DNA of 64,000 nucleotides from Pelecanus crispus (GCF_030463565.1 NC_134646.1:60281710-60345709), one strand, 5' to 3'; shown: positions 49,701 to 60,653, counted from the first letter of the stretch. The notes: generated from the sequence alone by a model not told the origin. Made by a program: numbers and translations.

Positions 49701-50494
49701 CTTGTTCCTCCAATGTCATGCAGATCTCCTCACTTTTTCTATCTTGCTGCAGGCCTTGCAATATCAGCTAACCACATCTGAAACTCATCTAAGCAAAAAG
49801 TACATAAGAAATTTTCAAATCAGTTCTCTGTTGCTTTGTTACTTGTGCATTGGGCTCCATCTAGAACTACATTTCTGATGCATGGCAATTCTTTGAGGGG
49901 TTGGGAAACTGCATTAAACCGTCTCATGTTGTTTATGGTTCTGCTGGAAAGATGACTGTTAAAAACCAAGCAGGAATTCTCTCCTTTTCCCATTTTTCCC
50001 TATCAAGCATTCTCCGCTCTTTTTCCAGCACCCCATTCCTGGTAGGGTTCCCTGTCACCCTTAGGGGTGTTACACATATCCTCAGGGAGGACTCCCCATA
50101 CTTCTGTTTCCGATTCATTGACCGTGGAAGAGCTGCCTCAGATCTGCCCCTGGCCTCTGCTTTCCCCGGCTCTTTGTGAAGAGACAACCCTCCCACCAGT
50201 GACAAAACCTGTGCCGCCTCTTAAATACATCAGCTGCTGCTCCTGCAGCCGTTCCTGTCCTTCCACCCCAGCCAGAGCAGAAAAGCAGCAGTCAGCAGCA
50301 TCAGCCTCCAGCTCTGCCTGCGAGGAACGGCTCCCCCAGCACGGCACCGGGAGGAGACTCACCATTAGCTCCTCGCCAAGGAGCACAGCACTCCGTTCCC
50401 AAGGCTGGAGCAACACTGATCGCTGTTCCAATTTTTCATACTGTACCAGGTAACCTGGGGCAGTTCAACAAAAGCTGTTTGTTAAATCCTGGTC
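43758..50494. other. Intergenic sequence between LIMCH1 and UCHL1
   Basis: About 6.7 kb, AT-rich, with no recognised gene. Short repeats are visible: a duplicated 'ttatttcttaagaagcttt' at 46825-46843 and 46851-46869, three imperfect 'tttaaa..cctag' units around 46188-46227, and a short duplication at 44725-44765. Open frames (at most 146 codons) show no domains. Confidence 0.55.
46825..46869. repeat. Duplicated palindromic element, 26-bp spacing
   Basis: The 19-base word ttatttcttaagaagcttt occurs at 46825-46843 and 46851-46869. Each copy contains the palindrome TTCTTAAGAA. The junction between them forms the inverted repeat AAGCTTT-AC-AAAGCTT. It looks like a small tandem duplication; no function is evident. 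Confidence 0.75.
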
Positions 50495-51225
50495 CCTTGT
50501 GAACTTCCAAGGATGGAGATGCCCCCGTTTCTTTGATGACTTGTTCCAGTACTGTACTACCTTCCCAGTGAAGAAGTACTCTTCTAGTTTCCTAGTGTCC
50601 CACACTGAACCTTCCAAGCTGCAATTAGTGGTTACTGCCCTTTGATATACCATCTCCTACCACCAAGAAAAAAAATTGGCTTTGTCATCTTTGCAACTGC
50701 CCTTGAAGTAGTTGTAGGCTACAATTAGATCCTCCCTTAGTCTCCTCCGTGCCAGACCATACACGCCCAGCTCCACCAACCTCTCCTTGTAGGCCATATG
50801 CTCCATGCCTCTGGCTGCCTTAGTAGCCTTCTGCTGGACCCTCTCCAGATTCCTCCACATCCTTTTCGGACCGGGGAAGGGACGACACCCAGAACTGAAA
50901 ACACTATTCCAGGTGCAGCCTTACCAGTGCCAAGTCAAGATGGATAACAACTTCCCTCCATCTGCTGGCCTCGCTCCTCCCAATGCAACTCCCAACACAG
51001 TATGCAAATTCCCTTACTCGCAAGGAGAGCGCGCAACACATGGGCTTATATCCAATTTGGCACCTGCCGTAACCCCCAGGGCCTGTCGAGCAGGGCTGCA
51101 ACTCAGCCTGTCGCCTCCCAGCCTGTGCAGAGACATACAGTGGCTCCAGCCAGGTGCCAAGCTCTGCACCTCGCCGTGTTGAACTCTGTGAGGTTTCTTC
51201 CAGCCCCATCCTCTCATCTTTTGAG
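50495..51225 (-). mobile_element. Old, diverged CR1 fragment
   Basis: On the minus strand the CR1 ORF2 end can be followed through broken frames: a VQQKATKAARGMEHMAYKERL-type segment near 50740-50850, and more upstream text near 51040-51210 corresponding to the 'cccccagg' and 'ttgaactctgtgaggtt' parts of CR1. Several stops and indels interrupt it, and the 3' terminal repeats are no longer clear. It is much older than the copies at 2479-3972 and 43164-43757. Its far end (near 51225) is approximate. Confidence 0.8.
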
Positions 51226-52806
51226 ATCCCTTGCGTTTGAAGTGTTTGGAATGTCAACCACTCCCTGTAACTTAATATCACGCTGTGCAAGAATTTAAAA
51301 ATGACAAAACGCGAGTGATATTTTAATTCCTTTGGTCACAAAGGAATTTTAATGCTGTTACTCAGCTTCTGGCTGCATTTTTCCCAGTTCTCGTTTGCTC
51401 CTATTTGGTTCACAGTCTCACTAAGCCGCAGTCCTGCCATCAGCCTCTTCTTGGCTGTTGGCAGCACCGGGACAGGGATCCTGTGACTGCGAGGTTTGTT
51501 GCCAGTCTCTTGTTTTCTCCTTACGCCCAGCGCGCAGGCTGGTGGGACTGGCCCCTAGAGCTCCCCTAGATCCCAATGCCTTTGCATCAAAGGCAGAGGA
51601 TACTAGTATGTTTAGTTCCCTCTTTCAGGTAACTACTTCTCCATCTTAAGTATCTATAGATTGATAAACTGGTCTGTGCATCAAAAGCTGGATGCTGCTG
51701 GAGTTATTCCCACTCTTTCTTTCCTTACTCCCCCCAGAATGAATCCTATTTAGCACAGAAATAGTAGTGCATGTATAGTACAGCGGTATATACTGGACAA
51801 AGAGGTGGTGTGGTGCTGTATCAGCTGCAAATAAGCTACAGACCTAAGCCAGAGGCTATTGAAACGTGTAAGAGGCTTTGGACGTTACATCACGCCTAAG
51901 TTAACTTTTGACTAAATTAAGGATTGGGTATTTGGCTCTGAAATCAGAACTGTGCTTAAGCATGTGAGCGGTCCCACTGAAAGCGGTAGGACTACCTGTG
52001 GACTTGACATTACATACGTGGTTGAATAACGTTGTGCCTGGATCTGTTTTGCCATTGGTGGCTCTTAAATCAGACTTGCTGCTGAAAGTTTCCCAATGCT
52101 GCCATCTACAGAACAGGTTAACTACAGCTTTCAACATAGAGAAGAAAAACTGTTAAGAAAATGATGGATTGTGCACGGTCGACCTTGGATACAGTTCTAA
52201 ATTAGCTACGTACAGGTCTAAACAGATAAGCCTGAAATCCTACCTGAGATTCTTAAATATTTCTCAAATATTTCCAAGGGTAGTTCTATATATTAACTGT
52301 TAAAAGTCCACCTCTGGAAGGCTGCACAAAAATGGCAGGAAGCCGTTAATTCAAATTCAAGAATTTGCTCAATAGACTCCTCGCATATCTGGAAGAGCAG
52401 CAGTGGCAACAGCCAGTCACAGGCTCCTTTCAGAGCAGGCATGAAACACGGAACAGGCTTCACAAGCTCCTGCCCTTCTCAGTAACTGTCACAGTGAAAA
52501 TTCAGAGATAAATTCAGGAAAAACACGTAGGGTTTTCGATGAGAAATGGAGAGGATCAAGAGAGCTAATTTAACTGAGAAGGATGTGCAGGAAATCAAGG
52601 AATGGTAGCAGTTCCATATGGAACTACAGATTTAAAATACGAAGAGAAGAAATACAAAGAGGAGAAACAAGCAGAGACAAGAAACAAAATGAGTGTCACT
52701 GCAGAGAGGACGTGACCAACAGAAAATATTAAATTATCAGAGAGCATCTTCTCACAAAAATGATGCGTTTTGATTCATAGCACTCCAAAAAAGCCTACAG
52801 ACATTT
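51226..52806. other. Intergenic sequence, nothing recognised
   Basis: About 1.6 kb without a recognisable gene, RNA or named repeat. Confidence 0.5.
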
Positions 52807-53378
52807 ACACCTGTCCTGGTTTCGGCTGGGATAGAGGTAATTTTCTTCCTAGTAGCAGGTATAGTGCTGTGTTTTGGATTTAGTAGGAGAAGAATGTTGA
52901 TAACACGCTGATGTTTTAGTCGTTGCTAAGTACTGCTTATGCTACTCAAGGACTTTGCAGCTTCCCATGCTCTGCCAGGCACACAAGAAACTGGGAGCGG
53001 GCACAGCCAGAACAGTTGATCCAAACTGACCAAAGGGCTATTCCATACCATATGATGTCATGCTCAGTATAGAAACTGGGGGGGGGGTTGGCCGGGGAGC
53101 AGCGATCGCTGCTTGGGAACTGTCTGGGTATCGGTCGGCGGGTGGTGAGCAATTGCATTGTGCATCACTTGCTTTGTATATTATTATTACTATTATTATT
53201 ATATTGTTATTATTTTTATTTTATTTTATTTCAATTATTAAGCTGTTCTTATCTCAACCCAGGAGTGTTTCTCCCTCTTACTCCTCCAATTCTCTCCTGC
53301 ATCCCATCAGGGTAGGGGGAGTGAGCGAGCGGCTGCATGGTGCTTAGTTGCTGGCTGGAGCTAAACCACGACACCACC
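52807..53378 (-). mobile_element. Second solo LTR of the same family, inverted relative to the first
   Basis: The LTR proper is 52812-53373 (562 bp) and reads on the minus strand from TGTCGTGGTTTAGC to CCAGGACA. Flanks are acacc (52807-52811) and ccacc (53374-53378), a 5-bp target duplication with one mismatch. It is very similar to the copy at 41572-42123 over its whole length, including the AT-rich simple tract (about 53175-53235). The TGACGTCA motif of the first copy reads TGACATCA here (53053-53060). The different target duplications show two separate insertions, not the two ends of one provirus. Confidence 0.92.
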
Positions 53379-55420
53379 TTTTGGTCCAAACACTTCTGCT
53401 AAAGTGTGAAACAATGGGCAAAGATTAAAATTAAAAAACTTAAAAGTAGGTAAAACTAGCTGGAAAATATGCATAAAAGCATTTAGAGATTATACACACC
53501 TGATATGACTTGAGAACATCTTCCATCTTTTCTATTTATGATTTATTCTGTATGGTTTTGACTTGGCATGTACCCACTTCCATGCATCGTGACTTTCCTT
53601 CTGAATGCAGTAGCACATCTGGAACAGCTGCCCTGTTAGTATTGCAAAAGCTTCCATCTATTCAGCTTACAGATCCTCACCCATTGTTTGAGACCTCCTT
53701 CATCCGAAGCAGCTCTATTCCAGCTCCTGAGATCTTTGCCATCCCCAGCAACTCATCTTCCTCTTTCTACCCAGGCTGTTGTAGAGGAAAACCCAGCTGT
53801 TTGCCAGGCCCCTGTGGTAATCTTAGTAGGGGAAAACAGCCTTGCTAGTGATGTTATGCATGAGTGGATGGATAACATTCATTCCTTAGTAGTTCTCTTT
53901 ATTTCCATCCTTTGAAGCCGTACCTGGGACCAGAAGGTGAGAAAATAAGAAAGGTCTGTCATATCCCTTTCCCTGTTTTTCCATGAGGCCAAAATTATTC
54001 ATATGTTGCCTTTTAGTAGATTCTTAACGAGAAGCTCGAGCAAAAGAGTGAAAAAAGTTTATGAAACACTGAAATAACTTCAGTAGCACTAGGGATTTAT
54101 ATTGCTAGGTTAAAAAAAGAAAAAAAACCAAAACCAGAAACACTTGACTGCTGCAATCACTATAAAAATACAGTAGTATCTCCAAGGCGCTTTCAGGTTT
54201 CTTCAGCATTGGCTGACTGGCTGTGTAGCTGTACACAGGCACAGTCACAGCAGGTACCCTCGGCAACGGCCTTAAAGGCACGAAAAGGGTCCCCTGCAGA
54301 ATTAAAGCACGCTCCCCCAGGCATGGCTTACAGCTGACTGGGCTCTGCTGTCTCTCCTGCCTCCTCCTCCTACCGTATCCAATTTTTATCGCTCCTTCCA
54401 TCCTCCTGCGCTCATGCCACATGCATTTCCTCTCTTGCAGGCTTTGTTGCTAAGCAGCCTAAGCCGCAGGCATGGCTCTGAGCCTGCGCTGGAGCAGGAG
54501 ACCGCAGCGGAGATGCCCCAGGCGGCCTCCCTCCACCCTGCAACAGCTTCCACTAACAGGCAGAATTCAGCAGGTAGCTTTCACCTCCCTGCTAACAGGA
54601 ACTGAGAGACTGATGTTCAGAATTGAAGTACTCTGAGCTTTAGCTAATCCTCAGAATTTGAATTAAAATGTGTTGCAACCCCCTGCTGGCTTCAGCTATC
54701 GGGTAATTAGATGAGCAGTAACAAGGCCCAATACCAAACACCTTCACACCACACATGGCTTTAATCAAAGCTTGCATTGCCCTTCAATAAAGCCTGGAAG
54801 CCAGGAACAGTTTGCAGCATACACAGAGCACCAGCCACCACCTAAGCTACCCACCACCATACAACATGGCTGGCAGACAGGCTGGGACACGATGCAGTGG
54901 AAGGCAGGCCTGAGCTGAAGGGTGTTTTATCTCTTCTTACAGCTACCTGAGGTATCAGCAAGGAGCTGCAGATAAACAGCAGCCAGACTCAGGTAAGAAT
55001 AGTTTCCACAGAAGGTCACAGAGTTGAGGCCAAGGAATATGTAAGATATATCAAGTATCTTTCTTCCCCTTGAACACAAAATGTCATCCTGCCATTAGAA
55101 GAAAAAAAAAAAAAGCAAAAAAAATGCATGTAGTGCGGGTTTCTCCTTTTCTTAGGTCATTTTGGAAGGGACAGGCAGTAGAGCCTCTTTCAAGGCCTTC
55201 CTAACACAATCACAAGTTAATAAGCACACACTGGCTAGCTGAGGATTGTGTTCAGCATTAGCCAGCAGATTTCTTTTAACCGCAGGTAGGGAAAAAGTCT
55301 GTTCTAACATTAACTTTTTGCTCAGAGGAGAACTTTGAGGGCCCTTTGAAAACAAGGTTTAGAGAGGATACCACATGTATTATACCTTTTGGAGAAAGTT
55401 TAGTGATCACTTTAGTCCAT
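53379..55420. other. Intergenic sequence downstream of the UCHL1 3' end
   Basis: About 2 kb with no recognised gene. A-rich tracts lie around 54116-54128 and 55100-55125. The UCHL1 transcript should end near the right-hand border, just past its poly(A) signal. Confidence 0.5.
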
Positions 55421-55440
55421 TTAGTCTTCCAGCAGAACAT

Positions 55441-55446
55441 TTTATT
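55441..55446 (-). terminator. UCHL1: UCHL1 polyadenylation signal AATAAA
   Basis: The plus strand reads tttatt, giving a canonical AATAAA on the minus strand about 315 bases after the UCHL1 stop codon. It is the first such hexamer after the stop, so the 3' untranslated region should be roughly 330-340 nt. The cleavage site itself is inferred to lie near 55420. Confidence 0.75.
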
Positions 55447-55759
55447 CTCATTAAGGACAAGGAAATATCAACCAACAGCTCAATTAACATGACACAGATT
55501 AAACAAGCCCTGTTAAGCATTTTCTACTTAACATGTGGAAAAAGAGTCTAAAGATATCTGATGTGTCCAAACTGTTCACATTAAAACTTGAGCTCATCCT
55601 TTAGCATAAGCTCAGCTGATGTTGCTCCTGGGTATAGCAAAAGGTGGAAACAATTTAAGTTATCAGAACAGCTGTGTTTAACAAGTACTGAAGCACTGAA
55701 GTTTAGACTGCATTTACTGGTGTGCTATTAGACTGCTTTCCTTGCATCTCTTCAGAGTC

Positions 55760-55846
55760 TCAGGCAGACTTGCAGAAAGCCACAGCAGAAAAACGAACTT
55801 CTCCTTTTTCACGTTCCGTAAATTGTCTGCAGATCTTAGCAGAATC
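55760..55846 (-). CDS. UCHL1: UCHL1 exon 9 (C-terminal coding part and stop)
   Basis: This 87-base exon in phase 0 encodes 28 residues from [13 protein letters not shown] to CKSA, with the TGA at 55760-55762. The acceptor is CCCCCAAG before GATTCT. Confidence 0.96.
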   Translation of the reverse strand, partial: DSAKICRQFTEREKGEVRFSAVAFCKSA

Positions 55847-58800
55847 CTTGGGGGTGGGGAGAAAAAGGCTGTTTAGACTATCAGAATACACTTGCTGTAG
55901 AGACCAAGTCTTTGCAGCTCCTCTCTGGGTCCCACCAACTAAGCTGCAAGGTCTTGTAGCACCAGCTAATACATACAGTCAACAGGTAGCTAGCTTTGTG
56001 GCACAATACTACCCTGTTACCACGGTATAAGCAGCACCAACTTTTACAGCAAGTAGGTACAGCCACTATACACTGAATCCATGCCTCTCGCCCTTTTGCA
56101 AGTCTTGTTTTCAGGGGAAACAAGCAGGTAGGGAGAAGTCTTACCTTCAATAGCAAGTCACCTGAGCTTGTGCCATGGTTTACAGGAAATGGCATACGCC
56201 CATCTGTGAAAGAAAGCCCAATCACTCAGTGCACTTAATACTACTTCTGAATTACTGGAACCGAGCATAGCAGGCCCAAGAAGATACTTGGGAGGTCAGC
56301 ATAAATTGTCAATACATAGCTTGAGTGAGAAGGGGACTAAGTATTCCCAGCTCTACAGGAGATGACATGCTTTACAAGAGGGCCTAGGCCTTCAGTGCAA
56401 CCCATCTTCAGTTAAAATCTTCAAGTGAAGATACAAATTACGTATCGGCTTTGAGCGCCTCAGTGAATAGCTTAACTAGCTCCAAGTATCCAGCCTGAGC
56501 CCCCAGTGCTGCTGTACAGCATAAAGTACACCCAGTCCAACTCCAGAGTCCTCAGGGCCTTACCCAATTCATAAAGATGTCCATCCACATGGACAAACAG
56601 GATGAAGTGGAAGTTCACACTGTTGTCCTCAACCTTAGGAGAGACCATTGGGTACATTTGTTAAGACTGAAAAAAAAGCCTAGTACTGTGAACCCTACTT
56701 GTGACTACAGGACAGAAGAGATTTCAACAACAAGCAACAGCAAACAGCTAAAAATTTTAGCTGAGTTTAAGAGGTCTCTGCAAGACCTCTACGAGGTCAA
56801 GCACCAAAAATCCTAATGTAGTCATATTTTCAGACTGGGTCTGAACCCAAATTTTCAATCCACGTTTGAGGAAGAAACCCTACACAAGCATTCAGCCATG
56901 AGGCACTCACTTCTCTTTCCTCATGAACTGTAAGAGCTATCTGCCAGACAAAAGCTTGTATTGTTCTACCACCTTTGTTAACCACTTTTCCCAAGATTTT
57001 ACACATTCATATCTTACCTGACATTGTCCTTCTTGCGCAACCGAATTGTGGACTTCTTGAATAGCCTTAAGAGAAAGCAGATAGAGGTTATTACATCCTT
57101 AAGTGCCGGTAGCTGTCAGCAGTTTGTGTAGTTTATATACCTTATTATTTGCAAAATGTTTAGCTCTCTCTTCAGGAGACAGATCAGCTGTTTCATCAAG
57201 AAACTTCTTCAGGGCAGACCCCTCATCTGCACAAGATGATCAAAGATTTTATTCAGTGTAGGTAAAGTATCAGTTACAGTTCAGATACAACCCACAGTAA
57301 TCAATGCTTGTTGCACTAACTAGGAGACATTGCGTTCAGCCTGGAACCATCTTTAGCATAAGCATATTTTAACTACCACTTAAGTAAGCTATTTATCCAG
57401 AAGCTATTAACAACAATCTACACAAACAGCCAGAGTTCAAGTGCTTCAGGGTACTCTGGATGCTTGTCTTAGAACTCACTTTCAAATAGGATTTAGCTTT
57501 TCTGATTCCCCCCTTGCAGATTTGGCAGAGGTATTCAATTGTGTTTCAAAGAAATTCAAGAAAGGTGGCAGGTGCGAGGACACTTAAGTATCAACTAACA
57601 GAATATGGGTAGATGAAATTAAGTTGTCTCCCTGCCTTCAAATGAACACAGCACTTGTCATGCCAGGCTTACTTTGGTGTTCCAGAACATAAATTAGTAG
57701 TGCAGTACTAAGATGCACTGAGTTGTGGTCTTACATGCATCACTCATTTTACTCATCAAGGGAGTATGCTATTTCAGAAAATACTCTCAAAAAAAAAAAA
57801 AGAGTAAAGCAAAGCTACTCTCATTTGGCCCTCCATGTGCGTTTTCCTTTGTTTAAGAAGGAACCCCACAGCACCCAAAGGGTTCAAGTTCTCTTGCAAT
57901 AATGAAATTAAGTTATGTTTTTCAGATCTCTAGTCTTTGAACAATAAAGTATTTCCTGGACTCAATGACAAACCTTTTTTGACAAGAACCTGTAATCCCA
58001 TTTCCCAGGGAGTTTCCAGCCACCAGTTGCCTAAGCCAGTTTTATATCCTCTTCTATAGGAAGAGAACCATCAAAACTATTACCTCTACAGGAAAAGTCT
58101 ACTTACAGACCCTTATCATCCTATACTACTTTCCCCGCAAAAACAAAACATGTTTTAGATAGATTTACAGGCTACCCTGAGCAAATCTGTTTACATTAGA
58201 CATAAGTGGCATGAAGAACTTTCTCTCTTCAGTTGACATCATCAACGCCAATGTCAATAGGTACTTCTGAACACAATACTTCCTAATTTCAGACTTTGGC
58301 CAGTCCTACTATGTGCCCTTTTCCTCTTGCATCGCTCACTAGGACGACACTTCTGCAGCGACCAGACAGGAGTCAAAGTACATGCCCTTCTGTGATTCAG
58401 GCAGTAGGTTGAGACCACATGCCCCTCTCCAAGAGCTGAAAGACCCACTTACCAACTGAAGCAGTACAGCATGCCTTAACTTGGCCTGCATGAAAGCCCC
58501 ACGTGTCACCTATAGCCCATACCCACTCAATCTTCCTCTGTCATTAAAAAAATATGGAAATTCAAGCACTTCAGAACATTCATACTCACCAAGCTTCACT
58601 TTGTCTTTATTATTAGCAACTGCATGTATCAGACCAATTGTCCCACAGGAGTTACTGACTGTCTGCTTCAGGAAATACACCTTGGAACTGATTTCTTGGT
58701 CCTTTATTTTCTCAGTCTGTTGTTTCCTGAAGTTCTCATGCTGTAAACATGTAACTGTTTTAAGCATTTCACCAGTGGTAACTTTTTATCGTGCAAACTA

Positions 58801-60517
58801 CTATACAAATGAGTTATGCTGGAGAATCAATACCAGGACTGAGACAAAGATTTACCCAGAAAGTCATCTTTGTGGCACAGGTCCAGTAAAGCATCATATG
58901 TCTATACTGGATGCAGGCCAAGTCTTAATGGACTACTTGCATGACTCAGTCATATGCAAAGGCACTGTTCTTAGCCTCTCCATCCATTCCGTACACTGGA
59001 AATAGCTTGGTATGGGAAATCATAATGGATAGGCTCTTTTATATCCTCGCTCAATTGTTTTGGTCCATTTAATGAGACTGCTCAGCATGTCTCTGCAATA
59101 GTTTGCCTTTGTCCCTTTAGGTTGCTTCTCTTCATGAGCCCCTCCCCATCAGAACAATGTATAGACAAGCGTAAAACCCACTGCTACTGAAAGCCTATGA
59201 TCCTTCCTTTAAAGGACCTGTTAAATATACTTTATTTCAAAGTCCATCTCCTCATCTACTTCCTTAGCACCAATTGGACTAAAGGTATTAATCATACAGG
59301 AGTAATGCAGGCCTCTCCAGACGCAATGATTCAGCACAGTACCAGAATCAGTATGCCTCACACTCAAGACTGCTAATGTTTCTTCCTCTGTCTGATACAC
59401 AAAGTGAAGAGTATTAGAATAAAAGGCCTTGTTTTGTTGCTTAGTGCATTTTAGTTCAGGCTGTTTGGAGGCTGGGGCCAAACACCCAGCACATACTACC
59501 CACCAGCCACCTAGCCAAACCCACTCCCAACCATCTGATGCTTGGAGGGATGACACAGGCACACTCCTGACAGCAGCCAGCAGGTACAGCCATTGCTGCC
59601 GACAACAGCCTGCTTTTTACTCCAGGGGCATTTGGGCCAGACACAGCCTAGTTGGCCTACCCAGGGTGACAGCAGAAACCCTGTATGGCACCGGCTGTCA
59701 CACAGCACCAGGGGCAGCCTCAGGCTCGGTGCCTGAACCCAGCCCATCCAGCTGTTGCCTCCAGGGCTGCAGCCCGGAGGCCCTGCGAAGGAGAGCAGCC
59801 CAGGAGGGACACAGCAGCCGCCCCCCCGCCCTGGGAGCAGCACCACCCACCGCCTACCTGCTCGGTGAGGGGGAACAGCAGGAGCAGCGCGCACGCCGGG
59901 GCCGGCACGGCGCCCAGCGCCTCCTCCTCGAAACCCAGCACGTCCACGAAGCGCCAGCCGGGGCCAACCCCCAGGCGGGACAGCACCTGCACGGGGCACA
60001 GCGAGCGGGTGGGAGGGCCGCGACACGCCCGCCGCGACACAGCCGCCCCCCCCCCCCCCCCCCCGACATGGCCCCCCCCGCCGCGCCCCGGTGACACAGC
60101 ACAACGCGCGGCACCGCGGCGCCCCCTGCCGGCCGCGCCCGGGCGCCGCCGCCGGCCCCACCCGCCCGAGGGGGCGCCCCCGGGGGAGGGCGCGGCCGCA
60201 GCGCCGGGCCGCAGGTGCGGCCGCCCCCCCCCCCCCGCAGCGGCTCCGCGCCGCTCCGCGCCCCTCCGGCCGGCGCTGCCCCGGCACGGCGGGATGCCGA
60301 GGGATGGAGGGAGAAGGGGCGGCGCCCGCACGCTCGCCCGCGGCGGTCCTTCGGCGGGGACTCACTTTGTTCAGCATCTGGAAGACAATGCGGGGGGAGA
60401 GGGGTGAGTGCCGGGGAGAAGCGGCGCCCCGCCGCCCGCCCCCGGCCCCATCCCACCCCCGCGGCCCCGGCGCCCCCCGCGCACCTCGGGGTTGATCTCC
60501 ATAGGCTGCCAGGCCAT
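55760..60517 (-). CDS. UCHL1: UCHL1, ubiquitin carboxy-terminal hydrolase L1 (complete, nine coding exons)
   Basis: UCHL1 (PGP9.5) is an abundant cytoplasmic cysteine protease of neurons and neuroendocrine cells that cleaves small adducts from the ubiquitin C-terminus and stabilises free ubiquitin. I joined nine exons, all with GT donors and AG acceptors, into one open frame of 224 codons plus stop; human has 223. Exon phases match the mammalian gene. Visible catalytic residues are Gln84 and Cys90 in [16 protein letters not shown], His162 in VNFHF, and Asp177 in YELDGR (161 and 176 in human). The peptidase C12 fold covers almost the whole protein. There is one extra residue near 157-158 (EDNSV for human DDKV). 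The protein ends CKSA, close to human CKAA, whose cysteine is a reported farnesylation site. The start is the only ATG in a strong context (GCAGCCATGG). Confusion with UCHL3 is excluded by the N-terminal PMEINPE and the [10 protein letters not shown] segment. Confidence 0.98.
56145..56203 (-). CDS. UCHL1: UCHL1 exon 8
   Basis: This 59-base exon completes the split Asp codon (the catalytic Asp177) and encodes [19 protein letters not shown]. It ends at AAG followed by GTAAGA. Confidence 0.96.
56564..56633 (-). CDS. UCHL1: UCHL1 exon 7, carries the catalytic histidine
   Basis: This 70-base exon encodes [23 protein letters not shown] plus the first base of the next codon. His162 in NFHF is the catalytic histidine. 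The one-residue insertion relative to human lies just before it. Confidence 0.96.
57018..57065 (-). CDS. UCHL1: UCHL1 exon 6
   Basis: This 48-base, phase 0 exon encodes [16 protein letters not shown] and ends CAG followed by GTAAGA. It is separated from exon 5 by an intron of only 75 bases. Confidence 0.95.
57141..57226 (-). CDS. UCHL1: UCHL1 exon 5
   Basis: This 86-base exon completes the split Asp codon and encodes [20 protein letters not shown] and AKHFANNK. It ends AAG followed by GTATAT. Confidence 0.95.
58590..58740 (-). CDS. UCHL1: UCHL1 exon 4, carries the catalytic cysteine
   Basis: This 151-base exon starts [11 protein letters not shown] and contains [20 protein letters not shown], with oxyanion-hole Gln84 and nucleophile Cys90 at the same numbers as in human. 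It ends in phase 1 at TTG followed by GTGAGT. Confidence 0.97.
59858..59986 (-). CDS. UCHL1: UCHL1 exon 3
   Basis: This 129-base exon encodes 43 residues, starting [18 protein letters not shown] and ending [11 protein letters not shown]. It is the most distinctive UCHL1 segment and lies at the edge of the CpG island. Donor: CAG followed by GTAGGC. Confidence 0.97.
60047..60064. repeat. 18-base C homopolymer in UCHL1 intron 2
   Basis: An uninterrupted run of 18 C on the plus strand (G on the transcribed sense strand) lies in the 379-base intron between exons 2 and 3. A second run of 13 C lies at 60224-60236 in the same intron. Both are prone to length error in sequencing. Confidence 0.85.
60366..60377 (-). 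CDS. UCHL1: UCHL1 exon 2 (12-base micro-exon)
   Basis: A micro-exon encodes only MLNK. It is bounded by TTCCAG upstream and GTGAGT downstream, and has the same size as in the human gene. It is too short to be found by open-frame scanning. Confidence 0.95.
60485..60517 (-). CDS. UCHL1: UCHL1 exon 1 (start codon)
   Basis: This 33-base coding part encodes [11 protein letters not shown] and ends GAG followed by GTGCGC. Human begins with the same length and the same PMEINPE core. The 5' untranslated region is inferred to extend to about 60623. Confidence 0.97.
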
Positions 60518-60645
60518 GGCTGCAGGGCGGCGGGGAGCCGGGAAGAAGGCAGGCTGCGCCCCAGGCACGACGATGTCCCCCGCGGCACCAGACGCACAAC
60601 CCCCCGCTGCCGTCGACGCTGCGGCGCGGAGCCGCCCACCCGGCT

Positions 60646-60653
60646 CTTATATA
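60646..60653 (-). promoter_or_regulatory. UCHL1: UCHL1 TATA box
   Basis: The minus strand reads TATATAAG, preceded immediately upstream by a GC box (CCCGCCCC). A start about 30 bases downstream would be near 60623, giving a 5' untranslated region of about 105 nt before the ATG at 60517. The transcription start is inferred. Confidence 0.7.

Noticed and set aside
50067-50453. A 128-codon open frame next to the old CR1
   Set aside because: It has low complexity, overlaps a comparable antisense frame and shows no domain. Nothing supports transcription.
41572-53373. The two LTRs as the ends of one provirus about 11.8 kb long
   Set aside because: They are in opposite orientation, have different target duplications, and no gag, pol or env-like sequence lies between them.
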